A stretch of 64,000 nt of DNA. Origin: Acetobacteraceae bacterium (lineage in GTDB: Bacteria > Pseudomonadota > Alphaproteobacteria > Acetobacterales > Acetobacteraceae). The stretch covers positions 1 through 64,000 of the forward strand of contig JAMXLO010000122.1 in the NCBI GenBank assembly GCA_024280945.1, given 5' to 3'. Shown in pieces: positions 8,724-18,291 of the stretch. The number at the start of each line of letters is the position of its first letter. The first letter of the stretch is position 1. Made by a program: the position numbers and the translations under genes. The notes under the pieces are model-generated. The model worked only from the letters and a program-made list of their open reading frames with translations, had not been told where the DNA came from and did no database searches.

Positions 8724-9421
8724 AGCCGGCGGCCGGCGTCGCGCTGCTTGTCTTGCTCGCGGCGCCGTGCAGCGCCGCCGACCCGAATGCGTTGTGGCAG
8801 ATCGTCGGCGGTCAATGCGTGCCGGATGAGCAGCAGCACCACTCGCCGGAGCCGTGCGCCGCGGTCGATCTCGCTGGCGGCTACGCGGTGCTGAAGGACA
8901 TTGTCGGCGACACGCAGTTTCTGCTCATTCCGACCACGCGTGTCACCGGGATCGAGAGTCCGGAGATCCTGGCCCCCGGTGCACCGAACTACTTTGCAGC
9001 CGCCTGGCGAGCACGGCGTTTTGTTGACGAGCGGGCACATCAGGAGCTGCCGCGCGAGGACCTAAGCCTGGTGATCAACGCGAAAGATCGACGCTCACAG
9101 AACCAATTGCACATTCACGTGGACTGCATGCGCCTGGATGTAGCAGCTGCGTTGCGCGAGCACGCAAGCGCCATCAGCACTCACTGGGCACCATTCCCGG
9201 TAAGCCTCGTCGGGCACGACTACATGGCGATGCGCATCGATCAGCCGGACCTGACGCAGGCCAATCCGTTCCTGCTGCTCGCCGATGGCATCCCTGGCGC
9301 GCGGGAGGACATGGGAAGCTACACGCTGGCGGTTGTCGGACAACCCCACGGCTTCGTGCTGCTCGCCGGTCATGGCTGGGGCGAGGCTTTGCAGGACCAT
9401 TCCTGCGCCGCGGCGCACTGA
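8717..9421 (+). CDS. cdh: CDP-diacylglycerol pyrophosphatase
   Basis: A 234-residue CDP-diacylglycerol diphosphatase (Cdh family), which hydrolyses CDP-diacylglycerol to CMP and phosphatidate at the membrane. The N-terminal MVKPAAGVALLVLLAAPCSA is a signal or anchor sequence. The HIT-like catalytic signature is visible as NQLHIHVDC near residue 130, with VLKDIVGDTQFLLIPT upstream as in the family. The start is GTG (8717 or 8720), overlapping the end of the gamma-glutamyltransferase gene, so translation is probably coupled. Length matches known Cdh proteins. A phospholipid nucleotide enzyme in this operon is unexpected; see findings. Confidence 0.8.
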   Translation: MVKPAAGVALLVLLAAPCSAADPNALWQIVGGQCVPDEQQHHSPEPCAAVDLAGGYAVLKDIVGDTQFLLIPTTRVTGIESPEILAPGAPNYFAAAWRARRFVDERAHQELPREDLSLVINAKDRRSQNQLHIHVDCMRLDVAAALREHASAISTHWAPFPVSLVGHDYMAMRIDQPDLTQANPFLLLADGIPGAREDMGSYTLAVVGQPHGFVLLAGHGWGEALQDHSCAAAH

Positions 9422-9438
9422 TCACGGGAGAACTATGC

Positions 9439-10392
9439 ATGCAACTTGGCTTCAATCTGCCGATCAGCGGCCCCAATTCTGCGCCGCGCAGCCTCGCCAG
9501 GCTTGCACAGGAAGGCGAGGCCATGGGTTATGACTATCTGACCCTGACAGACCATGTCGTGCTGCCTGATGTAGGCTCGCCCGGCTATCCCTATTCCGAA
9601 TCCGGCGAGTTCATCGCCAACGCGCCGACCGAACGGCACGAACTGCTGACAGCAACTTCATTCATCGCCGCCAAGACGTCGCGCATTCGGCTGGTGCTCG
9701 CGGTTCTGGTGGTGCCGCATCGTCCCGCGGTGCTGGCTGCCAAGATGCTGTCGACGATTGACGTGTTGTCGGAGGGCCGTCTGGTGATCGGCATTGGCGC
9801 CGGCTGGCTGAAGGCGGAATTCGACGCTGTGGTCACCACGCCGTTTGCGGAACGTGGTGCTGTGACCGACGAATACCTGGAGGCGTTCCGTGCCTTGTGG
9901 ACCCGGGAGCGCGCACGCTTCGATGGTCGTTATACAAAGTTTGCCGACCTCGTGTTCCTGCCGCGCCCGGTGCAGCAACCGCATCCGCCGATCTGGGTCG
10001 GTGGCGAGAGCGGTCCTTCGATGCGTCGTGCCGCGCGTTTCGGCAACGCCTGGTACCCGATCGGTTCGAACAACAAGCACCTGCTCGATACGCTGCCACG
10101 GCTTGCCGCCGGCATTGCCCGCCTGCGCAAGCTGACCGCCGAGGCCGGGCGGGATCCGGCGGATGTATCCGTGGTGTACCGCGTAAAACGCTACGGCCAT
10201 GCCGTGGCGCCGGCCGCTTCGGATGGTGAGCGACGGCTGTTCTCTGGCGACGATGCCGATATCATCGCCGACCTTCGTGCTCTGCGCGACCTCGGCGTGA
10301 CAGCGATCGATGTCGAGGTCGAAGGGCATGACGAAGCCGCCACGATCGACAATATGCGGCGCTTCAAGGATACGATCTTCGCGAGGGTCTGA
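9439..10392 (+). CDS. LLM-class (F420- or flavin-dependent) oxidoreductase, TIGR03619-like
   Basis: A 317-residue TIM-barrel protein of the luciferase-like monooxygenase superfamily. Visible features are YDYLTLTDHV, SRIRLVLAVLVVPHRPAVLAAK, the GRLVIGIGAGWLKAEF segment and HPPIWVGG. These match the TIGR03619 group usually annotated as F420-dependent oxidoreductases, although the cofactor (F420 or FMN) cannot be told from sequence. ATG 9439 follows GGGAG at good spacing, 17 bp after cdh. It heads a sub-run with a second LLM protein and an alpha/beta hydrolase, suggesting oxidation then hydrolysis of one substrate. Confidence 0.8.
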   Translation: MQLGFNLPISGPNSAPRSLARLAQEGEAMGYDYLTLTDHVVLPDVGSPGYPYSESGEFIANAPTERHELLTATSFIAAKTSRIRLVLAVLVVPHRPAVLAAKMLSTIDVLSEGRLVIGIGAGWLKAEFDAVVTTPFAERGAVTDEYLEAFRALWTRERARFDGRYTKFADLVFLPRPVQQPHPPIWVGGESGPSMRRAARFGNAWYPIGSNNKHLLDTLPRLAAGIARLRKLTAEAGRDPADVSVVYRVKRYGHAVAPAASDGERRLFSGDDADIIADLRALRDLGVTAIDVEVEGHDEAATIDNMRRFKDTIFARV

Positions 10393-10479
10393 CCGACGAC
10401 GTGGCCGGGCATGACAAGGGCTCTGCTTTCTTGTCACCACCGACGACTGGGCCGAAACTCCGTTCGGGAGGAGCACATC

Positions 10480-11556
10480 ATGAAAGTCTCCTACTTCGAG
10501 ACCGGCCGCTATGTCGCACCACCGGACATGCCACGCGAATGGCCGGTTCCGTCAGGCAGCTACGATGCAGCAGTAGGCACGGAATCGCTGCGTGGCATGG
10601 TTGAGCGCGTGAAGTTCGTCGAATCCCTTGGCTTCGACTGGATCAGCCTGTCCGAGCACCACTACTCGCCGCGCATTCTGACGCCGTCGCCGGTCGTCGC
10701 CGCCACCTGGCTCGCTGCCCGCACCGAGCGGATCAAGATTGCCATGCTCGGGCCGATCGTGCCGGTCAGCAATCCGATCCGTATCGCTGAGGAGATGGCG
10801 ATGCTGGACACGCTGGCGCCCGGCCGCATCGTCATCGGCCTGCTGCGCGGCACCACCAACGAATACCTCAGCTACGACCTGAACCCGACCGAGGCGCGCG
10901 AGCGCACCGATGAGGGAATGGACCTGATCCTCAGGGCCTGGACCGAACCGCAGCCCTTCGGCTGGCAGGGCCGGCACTTTCAGTTTCGCACCGTGTCGAT
11001 CTGGCCGCGCCTGCAGCAGCCGCCGCCACCGACTTATGCTCTGGGCACCAGCGCTGAAGCCGGCGAGTTCGCCGCGCGCCATCGGATCGGGCTGGGCGTG
11101 TCATACGGCACGTTCGAGATCATGGCGCGCGCAACCACTTACTACCGCCAGCGCTGCGCCGAGTACGGCTGGACGCCCGGGCCGGATGACATCATCTACC
11201 GCGCCAACATGATCCTGGGCGAAACGGACGAAGCGGCGGAGGACGCGTTGCGCCGGCGCGACAAGCAGGGGGCGTTCCCGGTGCGTCCGTCATTGCGCGA
11301 CGCCCTGCTGGAGGCCGACATCAAGCGTAACGTCGCCGGTGAGCGGCGCGCTCAGCCCGTCGGCGGTGTGCTCCCGATCAGTTTCTGCGGCGGGCCGGAT
11401 CGTGTCGTCGAGCAGATCCGCCAGTGCCGCGAGGAAGTCGGCGCCGGGGTGCTCGACCTGTCGCTGCAAGATCCCGGCACCGGCGACACCGACGGAATGC
11501 TGCGCGCGCTCGATCTGTTCGGACGCAAGGTTCTGCCCCGCATTCGGGAGATCTGA
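10480..11556 (+). CDS. LLM-class flavin-dependent oxidoreductase
   Basis: A 358-residue luciferase-like monooxygenase of the LuxA type. It has the SEHHYSPRILTPSP active-site loop, IAEEMAMLDTLAPGRIVIGLLRG and WPRLQQPPPP motifs seen in bacterial FMN/FMNH2-dependent members. The open frame starts at 10411, but GGGAGGAG precedes ATG 10480 at ideal distance and the protein aligns from there. It lies 87 bp after another LLM gene and 2 bp before an alpha/beta hydrolase. It is paralogous to the LLM gene at 36047-37240, which also follows an alpha/beta hydrolase. A flavin reductase is not encoded nearby. Confidence 0.82.
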   Translation: MKVSYFETGRYVAPPDMPREWPVPSGSYDAAVGTESLRGMVERVKFVESLGFDWISLSEHHYSPRILTPSPVVAATWLAARTERIKIAMLGPIVPVSNPIRIAEEMAMLDTLAPGRIVIGLLRGTTNEYLSYDLNPTEARERTDEGMDLILRAWTEPQPFGWQGRHFQFRTVSIWPRLQQPPPPTYALGTSAEAGEFAARHRIGLGVSYGTFEIMARATTYYRQRCAEYGWTPGPDDIIYRANMILGETDEAAEDALRRRDKQGAFPVRPSLRDALLEADIKRNVAGERRAQPVGGVLPISFCGGPDRVVEQIRQCREEVGAGVLDLSLQDPGTGDTDGMLRALDLFGRKVLPRIREI

Positions 11557-11558
11557 CC

Positions 11559-12356
11559 GTGACGGCACTGGAGGGGGCGTTCAGCGAAGGTTTCGTCGAG
11601 GCGGACGGCTTCCGCATCCGCACCATGGAAGCGGGGCAGGGGACGCCGCTGATCCACCTGCACGGCGCCGGTGGAATGCGGCTGACACAGGCCCACACAC
11701 TGCTCAGCCGGCAATACCGCGTCATCGTGTTCGAGATGCCTGGCTTTGGTCTGTCGCCGGTCAATGACCGCACGCAGAGCGTGCGCGAACTCGGCGCGAC
11801 GATGGCCCGTGCGGTAAGCGCCCTGGGCATCGAGCGCTGCAATGTGATCGCCACGTCGTTCGCTGCACGTGTCGCGTTTTGGCTGGCGCTGCAGGAGCCC
11901 GGGCGTGTGCAGGCGCTCGTGCTGGAGGCGCCAGCCGCAATTCGTCCGGCGGGTCACCAACCGCCGTCGGGTGCGCCGGAACAGATCGCACGCCAGCTCT
12001 TCGCGCATCCAGAACGCGCCGCGCCGATGGCGCTGGATCCCGATGTGCAGGCAAAACAGCGTGCCCTCACCGGCAGACTGCGCGGGCCAGATCGCGACGC
12101 CGATCTCGAGGCACGACTGCGTGAACTCGCGACGCCGACGCTCGTGCTGTTCGGCACGCTGGACAGGGTCATCCCGCCAGAGATGGGACGGTACTACAAG
12201 GAGCTGTTGCCGAATTGCCAGCTCGTGTTCGTGTATGACGCGGGGCACGAGATCAGCACCGATCGACCCGAGGCGTTTACCGACGTGACGGCGGATTTCC
12301 TGGAGCGGCACGAAGCGTTCGTGATCAACCGCAAGGAGACGCTGATCAGCCCGTAA
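11559..12356 (+). CDS. Alpha/beta hydrolase with atypical nucleophile elbow
   Basis: A 265-residue alpha/beta-hydrolase fold protein. The oxyanion segment HLHGAGG, the nucleophile Ser100 in ATSFAA, the acid in FGTLDRVIP and the histidine in YDAGHEI give a complete triad. The elbow departs from G-x-S-x-G: both flanking glycines are alanines. I choose GTG 11559 because it follows GGGAG by 8 nt, immediately after the LLM stop at 11556; the longer frame from 11424 overlaps that gene. Its stop abuts the mnmE stop on the opposite strand. It probably hydrolyses an ester or C-C bond in a product of the LLM enzymes (inference). Confidence 0.78.
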   Translation: MTALEGAFSEGFVEADGFRIRTMEAGQGTPLIHLHGAGGMRLTQAHTLLSRQYRVIVFEMPGFGLSPVNDRTQSVRELGATMARAVSALGIERCNVIATSFAARVAFWLALQEPGRVQALVLEAPAAIRPAGHQPPSGAPEQIARQLFAHPERAAPMALDPDVQAKQRALTGRLRGPDRDADLEARLRELATPTLVLFGTLDRVIPPEMGRYYKELLPNCQLVFVYDAGHEISTDRPEAFTDVTADFLERHEAFVINRKETLISP

Positions 12357-13751
12357 TCACTTGCCGATGCAGAAACGGGCGAACAGCGTATCGAGAATGT
12401 CCTCGACGCCGACATTGCCGGTGATGCGGCCGAGAGCACGCAATGCAAGTCGCAAGTCCTCGGCGCGCAGTTCCGGCAGATCGGCGCAGCGCGCGCCGGC
12501 CAGGCGCGCCGCAGCCTCCTGCAACGCGGCACGATGCCGTGCCTGCGTCAGCGGCGGCGGCCCTGCGCTCTCCGTCAGCGACCGAGCGGCTGCCTCAAGT
12601 CGCGCGCGCAACGCCGGCAGTCCTTGTCCGGTCAGAGCACTGACCGCGATCGCGCTCGCCGGCACAGGGCCACCGAGGTCGATCTTGTTGGCCACCGGCA
12701 CCAGCACAATCTCCCCCTCCCCTTGCGGGAGGGGGGTGGGGGGAGGGCGCATCGGGCCAGTTTCGACCCCCTCCCCCCACCCCCCTCCCGCAAGGGGAGG
12801 GGGAGAGTAGCCCGGCTCTCCTGCCTGCTCCGCCGCATCGCCTGCCTCCTCCACCATTACGACCAGGTCCGCTGCCGCTGCTCGCGCGCGTGCCCGCCGG
12901 ACCCCCTCCGCCTCGATTTCATCCATCGCGTCACGAAGCCCGGCCGTGTCCACCAGGGTCACCGGCACGCCACCAAGCACAACGCGCGTTTCCAGCGCGT
13001 CGCGCGTGGTGCCCGGCACAGCCGATACGATCGCCACGTCCCGTTCAGCCAGTGCATTGATCAGCGACGACTTTCCAACGTTCGGCCTACCGGTGATGGC
13101 GAACACCAACCCCTCACGCAGTCGTTCGCCGCGCCGGTTGTCGTTCAGATGTGCCGCAACCTCGCATTCCAACCCGTCCAACTCGGCCATGACTTGGACT
13201 TCGACCTCCGGCGGCAGATCTTCGTCCGGGAAATCGATCAGCGCCTCCTGCTGCGCCAGCAGCAGGCGCAGTCGCTCTGCCCAGCCACCGTACAGCGCAC
13301 CCAATGCGCCATCGAGCTGACGCAGTGCCTGTTGCCTCTGCGCCACCGTCTCCGCTGCGACCAGATCATGCACCGCCTCTGCGGCAGTCAGGTCCATCCG
13401 GCCGTTCAGAAATGCGCGACGCGTGAACTCGCCCGCCTCTGCCGGTCTCGCACCGAGCGCGACCAGGGCATCGGCCACTCCCGTGATCACCGCCCGACCG
13501 CCATGCAGATAGAGCTCCGCGCAATCCTCGCCGGTGTAGCTCCCTGGACCCGGCAGCCAGACGACAACGCCTTGATCCAGCTCGCTTCCCTCGACATTTC
13601 GCAGGCGACGAAACGACGCGCGCCGCGGCGCTGGCAGGCGCCCGCAAAGCGACGCGAGGATCCCCCGGCTGGCAGGTCCGCTGACCCGCATCACCGCGAG
13701 CGCAGCCTGGCCAGCCCCCGACGCGACCGCGAAGATGGTGTCGGCGTTCAT
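12357..13751 (-). CDS. mnmE: tRNA modification GTPase MnmE, with palindrome-encoded insert
   Basis: MnmE, with MnmG, forms the (carboxymethyl)aminomethyl group on U34 of certain tRNAs. The 464-residue product has the tetrahydrofolate-binding N-domain, helical domain and inserted G domain: G1 GRPNVGKSS at 221-229, G2 GTTRD at 247, G3 DTAG at 268 and G4 NKID at 355. It ends in the catalytic CIGK. Between G3 and G4, residues about 312-350 form a Pro/Gly-rich insert ([13 protein letters not shown] ... [12 protein letters not shown]) encoded by a 97-nt palindrome and absent from typical MnmE. Frame and all motifs are kept, so the gene is probably functional. It is divergent from the YyaL-type gene, 54 bp apart. 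Confidence 0.97.
   Translation of the reverse strand: MNADTIFAVASGAGQAALAVMRVSGPASRGILASLCGRLPAPRRASFRRLRNVEGSELDQGVVVWLPGPGSYTGEDCAELYLHGGRAVITGVADALVALGARPAEAGEFTRRAFLNGRMDLTAAEAVHDLVAAETVAQRQQALRQLDGALGALYGGWAERLRLLLAQQEALIDFPDEDLPPEVEVQVMAELDGLECEVAAHLNDNRRGERLREGLVFAITGRPNVGKSSLINALAERDVAIVSAVPGTTRDALETRVVLGGVPVTLVDTAGLRDAMDEIEAEGVRRARARAAAADLVVMVEEAGDAAEQAGEPGYSPPPLAGGGWGEGVETGPMRPPPTPLPQGEGEIVLVPVANKIDLGGPVPASAIAVSALTGQGLPALRARLEAAARSLTESAGPPPLTQARHRAALQEAAARLAGARCADLPELRAEDLRLALRALGRITGNVGVEDILDTLFARFCIGK
12710..12806. repeat. 97-nt GC-rich palindromic element inside mnmE
   Basis: Perfect 38-bp inverted arms (12710-12747 and 12769-12806) flank a 21-nt loop. The arms consist of C-runs, a central TTGCGGGAGG core and G-runs. 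It lies within mnmE and is read through in frame as residues about 316-348. Its encoded peptide pattern ([13 protein letters not shown] / [11 protein letters not shown]) is one I recall from many unrelated proteins of GC-rich proteobacteria, as expected of a dispersed palindromic repeat inserting into genes, like Rickettsia palindromic elements. No second copy occurs in this window. Confidence 0.9.
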
Positions 13752-13805
13752 GTCTTCCTATGTCACGCCGACACGCAAGGGGCGCAACGCCCAAGGAGCG
13801 CAACC

Positions 13806-15839
13806 ATGGCCGCCCAGCAGAACCTGCTGCGCCAAGAAACCTCGCCCTATCTGCTGCAACACGCCGACAATCCGGTGCACTGGCGCCCCTGGGGGCCGGC
13901 CGCGCTCGAGGAAGCTCAGGCAGAGAACAAACCGATCCTGCTGTCGATCGGCTACGCCGCCTGCCACTGGTGCCATGTCATGGCACACGAATCGTTCGAG
14001 GACCCTGACACCGCAGCGGTGATGAACGAACGTTTCGTCAATATCAAGGTGGATCGCGAGGAGCGGCCGGACATCGATCATCTCTACATGTCCGCACTGC
14101 ACGCCATGGGCGAGCAGGGCGGCTGGCCTCTCACCATGTTCATCGCCCCCGACGGAGCCCCGTTCTGGGGCGGCACGTATTTCCCGCCCGAGCCGCGCTG
14201 GGGCCGCCCCTCGTTCCGTCAGGTGCTGCATGGCGTATCGGACGCCTGGCGCAGTGGCCACGACATGGTGCAGAAGAACACTGCCGCGCTGCGCCGTGTA
14301 CTTGCAGGCCTGTCCAACGCAAATCCCGGCGATTTGCCGACACCGACGCATCTCGATGCGGTCGCTGCCGCGTTGCTGCGGTTGAACGACCCAGACCAGG
14401 GCGGGCTGCGCGGCGCGCCCAAATTTCCCAACCCGCCGATCTTTCGCTTCCTTTGGCAGAACGCGTTCCGCACTGGCGCGTCCGAAGGACAGGACGCTTT
14501 GCATCTGTTGCTCAATCGCATGTCGCAGGGCGGGATCTACGACCATCTTGGCGGCGGCTATGCGCGCTACTCCACGGATGCGATCTGGCTGGTACCGCAT
14601 TTCGAGAAGATGCTGTACGACAATGCGCAGCTGCTGGAACTGCTGGTCCTTGCGCACGCCCAGCGTCCCGATCCGCTCTATTCGGCACGCGCAGCGGAGA
14701 CGATCGGATGGATGATCCGTGACATGACCGCCGAACGCGTGAATGGCCGCGCGGCGTTCGCCGCGTCCGAGGACGCCGACAGCGAAGGCGAGGAGGGCAG
14801 GTTTTACGTCTGGACCGAGGCTGAGGTGGACGCGTTGCTGGGAGGTGCTTCGCCCGCATTCAAACGCGCTTACGACGTCACGCATGCGGGCAATTGGGAG
14901 GGTCATACGATCCTGCGCAGGGTCACACCGCCGGGCACTGCAGAGGACGAGGCGGAACTGACTCGTGCGCGAGCAGTGCTGTTCGAAGCCCGCTCCAGGC
15001 GCATCAGGCCGGGGCGCGACGACAAGGTACTGGCAGACTGGAATGGCCTCGCCATCACCGCACTGGTGCGCGCGGCAGCGGTGTTCGATCGCCCCGATTG
15101 GCTGGCGCGCGCGGAGGAGGCGCAGGACTTCATCCTGGCTGAAATGTCAGCGCCGGATGGGCGCGTGCAGCATGCGTGGCGGCTGGGGCGTGTCACCGCC
15201 GCGGGCCTCCTCGACGACCAGGCGTCGATGGCACGTGCCTCGCTGGCACTGTACGAGCGGACCGGCGACGCGCGGCGCCTGGAGCAGGCTGTCCGTCTGG
15301 CGGAGGCTGCGGAAGCGGCTTTTGCCGATGGGCAGGGCGGGTTCTACACAACCGCCGCAGACGCTGCGGATGTACCGCTGGCGCGCCCTCGGACGGCAGC
15401 CGACAACGCCACACCGGCGGGAAATGGTCTGCTTGCCGAAGTGTTCGCGCGTCTTTGGCAGCTGACCGGCGAAGCGATTTGGCGAACCCGGTGTGAGGGA
15501 TTGCTGCGAGCATTTACCGGCAATCCCGACCAGCTAGCCGCCATGCCAACATTGCTCGCGGCTGCTGATCTTCTGGAAGAAGGGGCTACCGTCGTTGTCG
15601 CTGGTCAATCTGAGCAGCCGCTGGTTGCCACGCTGATCCGCGCAGCCCTCGCCTCACCTGACCCCGCGCTTGCCGTGTTGCGCGTGGCCCGGCCGGATGC
15701 GCTAACCGAGAGCCATCCTGCAGCCGGCAAGTGGGCGGGCTCCGAGGGCGCCGCCGCCTTCGTTTGCAGACGCAACGTGTGCGGTCGGCCGGTGACTGAC
15801 CGCACGTCGCTCTCGACAACATTGATGCGGCGGCAGTGA
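13806..15839 (+). CDS. Thioredoxin-fold/six-hairpin glycosidase-like protein, YyaL (SSP411/SPATA20) family
   Basis: A 677-residue member of the YyaL/SPATA20 family. An N-terminal thioredoxin-like domain starts with [20 protein letters not shown] and carries a CxxC-type site in [16 protein letters not shown], then DREERPDID and [10 protein letters not shown]. An (alpha/alpha)6 domain with [25 protein letters not shown] and [11 protein letters not shown] follows. The molecular function is not established; a redox or N-acylglucosamine epimerase-like role is suggested for relatives. No signal peptide is present. ATG 13806 opens the conserved N-terminus; the much longer frame upstream crosses mnmE and is not coding. 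It is convergent with the GGDEF/EAL gene. Confidence 0.9.
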   Translation: MAAQQNLLRQETSPYLLQHADNPVHWRPWGPAALEEAQAENKPILLSIGYAACHWCHVMAHESFEDPDTAAVMNERFVNIKVDREERPDIDHLYMSALHAMGEQGGWPLTMFIAPDGAPFWGGTYFPPEPRWGRPSFRQVLHGVSDAWRSGHDMVQKNTAALRRVLAGLSNANPGDLPTPTHLDAVAAALLRLNDPDQGGLRGAPKFPNPPIFRFLWQNAFRTGASEGQDALHLLLNRMSQGGIYDHLGGGYARYSTDAIWLVPHFEKMLYDNAQLLELLVLAHAQRPDPLYSARAAETIGWMIRDMTAERVNGRAAFAASEDADSEGEEGRFYVWTEAEVDALLGGASPAFKRAYDVTHAGNWEGHTILRRVTPPGTAEDEAELTRARAVLFEARSRRIRPGRDDKVLADWNGLAITALVRAAAVFDRPDWLARAEEAQDFILAEMSAPDGRVQHAWRLGRVTAAGLLDDQASMARASLALYERTGDARRLEQAVRLAEAAEAAFADGQGGFYTTAADAADVPLARPRTAADNATPAGNGLLAEVFARLWQLTGEAIWRTRCEGLLRAFTGNPDQLAAMPTLLAAADLLEEGATVVVAGQSEQPLVATLIRAALASPDPALAVLRVARPDALTESHPAAGKWAGSEGAAAFVCRRNVCGRPVTDRTSLSTTLMRRQ

Positions 15840-15858
15840 ACAAGGCCATGCGAGGTCG

Positions 15859-18291
15859 CTAGTCCGCCGCCTCCAGCTCTTTGATCCGAAGCAGCTCGGG
15901 TACCTTGCTGGCGGGTACTGGGCGCCCGAATAGGTATCCCTGGGCCTCGCCGCAAGCCGCGCGCAAGACAAGCTTGGCCTGCAGTTCGGTCTCCACGCCC
16001 TCCGCGAGCGTCGGGACTCCGAGACTTACCCCGAGTGCTGAGACCGCACGAACGATCGCGTCGCTTTCATCCCTGCGACCGAGTTCGCGCACGAACGACT
16101 GGTCAATCTTGATCCGGTCGAACGGGAACTTCTGCAGGTAGTGCAGCGCTGAGTAGCCCGTGCCAAAATCGTCCACCGACAGTTTGACCCCCAAACCCCG
16201 CAACTTCGTCAGCACCGCCAACATGTGCTCGCCGTCGTTCAACATGGCGGTCTCGGTAATCTCGAGTTCCAGGCGACGCGGAGACAGGCCGCTCTCGCGG
16301 AGCGCGGCCCGAACGACGTCCACGAATCCCTCATGCCGGAATTGCTGAGAGGCGACATTGACCGCGATTCTTGCTTCCGTGTCCCACGAAGCTGCGTCCC
16401 GGCAGGCACGCCGCAGCACCCACTCGCCTAGCCGGATGATCAGGCCGCTTTCCTCGGCGATCGGGATGAACGCTGATGGCGGGATTATCCCGCGAGTCGC
16501 ATGCTCCCACCGTGCCAGCGCTTCAAAGCCAATGATGTGGCGCGATTCCAGATCGACCTGGGGCTGGTAATGTACCGATAGCACCTCAGCATCAATCGAC
16601 AGCCGCAGTTCGGCCTCCAGCGCGCGCCGCTCGGCAAACTGCTCCGCCATGCCGGCGTCGTAAGCCACGAACCGGTCTCGCCCGCCGCGCTTCGCGACAT
16701 AGAGCGCCAGGTCCGCCTGCTTCAGCAGCTCGACCGGGGAGGCGGCGTCGATTGGCGCGGAGGAGACTCCGATGCTGACGCCGATAGTGACCTTGTTTCC
16801 CTGCACCTCGAAAGGTTGGTTCAGCGCCGAGACAATACGCTCTGCCAGAGCATGTGCCTCCTCCGGTTCCGAACCGGTGATATGGACGATGGCAAACTCA
16901 TCACCGCCTAGCCGGGCAAGCAAGTCGGTCTTGCGCATCGTCGCCCGGATCCGTTCGGCGGCTTCCCGCAAGAGCTCGTCGCCGGCGGGATGGCCGAAGG
17001 TGTCATTGACCTCCTTGAAGTGGTCGAGGTCACACAGGAGGAGCGTGACGGCTAGCCCGCGCTCTGAAATCGCATCGTCCACGGCGAGTTCCAGTCGCTC
17101 CTGAAAGGCGGCCCGGTTTGGCAACCCGGTCAGCGCGTCATGGTGCGCGAGATGATGGATGCGTTGTGCCGAAATGCGGCGCTCGGTCACATCCTCAGCC
17201 GCAACCAGCAGGTTGCCGTTCGGCATCAAGGTCGTGGTAACATTGTACGAGCGGAGGTCCTGCAGATCGATATCGAAGGTTGCCGTACCTCCGTGCTTGC
17301 GCACTGCTGCAGCGCGCTCCCACATGCCCTCGATCAGTTCAGGGGTCCAACCCTGCTCGTCAATCAGGTGTCGGGAGATCTCGGCCGACGACAAGCTGGT
17401 GCAGTCGTTCCGGCTCAGGTGCAGCATCTCAGCAAATTTGTTGTTGTGCCAGATGATCCGGTGATCGTCTGAGAAGATGACGATGCCCTCGACCATGCTC
17501 TCCAGCGCGGCCTTTAGGTTAGCCTCGCTCATTAAAGCGGAACCGGTCAGGGCTCGGAACACCTCGAGCGCGTCTGCCAACTCGCCAACTTCGTCGTGCT
17601 CTCCCTTAAACGGCACAGTTGTGGAGTTATCGCCCGAAGCGAGCGACAACATGGCGGCCGTTAGCCTGCGCAGGCGCCACAGTACGCCCCGGCTGACCAA
17701 GATTGCGGCCAGGCCGATCAGGCAGGCGCCCGCCATGGCGAACGAATACAGGCGGTGCATATCAGCCGCTCGTGTGCTCAGGCGATCCAGCTCGACGCTC
17801 GTTGCTTCGCGAGCAAGCGATTTCCATTCGGTGACACTGTCCTCAGCGGCGTTTATGATCTCAGCAAAATGCTCCTTGGCACCAGCTCGCGCCGCCTCAT
17901 CTGCCAAGCTCAAGATGCCGCGCGCATGCTCTTGAAGTGCCGCGACATGGGAGAACAGCGTCTTGGCCACTGCGGGCGTCAATGCGCCGGATCTCTCAGA
18001 CTCCGAAACAATTTTGCGCAGCTGGCCCTCGGCGCCTGCCAGCTGATCCTCGGATGCGGGATCTGCCGCTAGGGCCAGGCGGCGGTAGCTGTCCATCTGC
18101 TCGTCAAATTGATCGGCGTCGCCAAGGGCGTCTATGCTGTCGCGAGCGACCAAGCGAGCACTGACTGCGACCGAATCAGAGTAGACGATGGTCTGCAAGC
18201 CCATAGCCAGCATTAGGAGGCAGAGCACTCCTATGGCTGTGTACAGACGGCCAGTGATGCTGTGTGATAACCTGGCGAGTGAGCGTGCCAT
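15859..18291 (-). CDS. Membrane sensor diguanylate cyclase/phosphodiesterase (HAMP-PAS-GGDEF-EAL)
   Basis: An 810-residue c-di-GMP turnover protein. Transmembrane segments near residues 18-36 and 183-201 bracket a periplasmic helical sensor. A HAMP segment (about 202-255), a PAS-like domain (about 256-372), a GGDEF domain with intact RLGGDEFAI at about 461-469, and an EAL domain from about 560 follow. The EAL domain keeps GFEALARWEH, NVASQQF, DDFGTGYSAL and the DRIKIDQSFV lysine. Both catalytic motifs look intact, so synthesis and degradation are both possible. The signal is unknown; the nearest genes offer no clue. The frame opens directly at the membrane segment, supporting the start at 18291. 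Confidence 0.92.
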   Translation of the reverse strand: MARSLARLSHSITGRLYTAIGVLCLLMLAMGLQTIVYSDSVAVSARLVARDSIDALGDADQFDEQMDSYRRLALAADPASEDQLAGAEGQLRKIVSESERSGALTPAVAKTLFSHVAALQEHARGILSLADEAARAGAKEHFAEIINAAEDSVTEWKSLAREATSVELDRLSTRAADMHRLYSFAMAGACLIGLAAILVSRGVLWRLRRLTAAMLSLASGDNSTTVPFKGEHDEVGELADALEVFRALTGSALMSEANLKAALESMVEGIVIFSDDHRIIWHNNKFAEMLHLSRNDCTSLSSAEISRHLIDEQGWTPELIEGMWERAAAVRKHGGTATFDIDLQDLRSYNVTTTLMPNGNLLVAAEDVTERRISAQRIHHLAHHDALTGLPNRAAFQERLELAVDDAISERGLAVTLLLCDLDHFKEVNDTFGHPAGDELLREAAERIRATMRKTDLLARLGGDEFAIVHITGSEPEEAHALAERIVSALNQPFEVQGNKVTIGVSIGVSSAPIDAASPVELLKQADLALYVAKRGGRDRFVAYDAGMAEQFAERRALEAELRLSIDAEVLSVHYQPQVDLESRHIIGFEALARWEHATRGIIPPSAFIPIAEESGLIIRLGEWVLRRACRDAASWDTEARIAVNVASQQFRHEGFVDVVRAALRESGLSPRRLELEITETAMLNDGEHMLAVLTKLRGLGVKLSVDDFGTGYSALHYLQKFPFDRIKIDQSFVRELGRRDESDAIVRAVSALGVSLGVPTLAEGVETELQAKLVLRAACGEAQGYLFGRPVPASKVPELLRIKELEAAD

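Noticed and set aside
12534-13805. Very long plus-strand open frame running through mnmE into the YyaL-type gene.
   Set aside because: The part before 13806 is antisense to mnmE with no family signal; high GC content simply lacks stops. The real start is ATG 13806.
15859-18291. Suspected degenerate GGDEF or EAL domain.
   Set aside because: Both GGDEF and EAL catalytic motifs are intact on inspection, so no loss of function is claimed.
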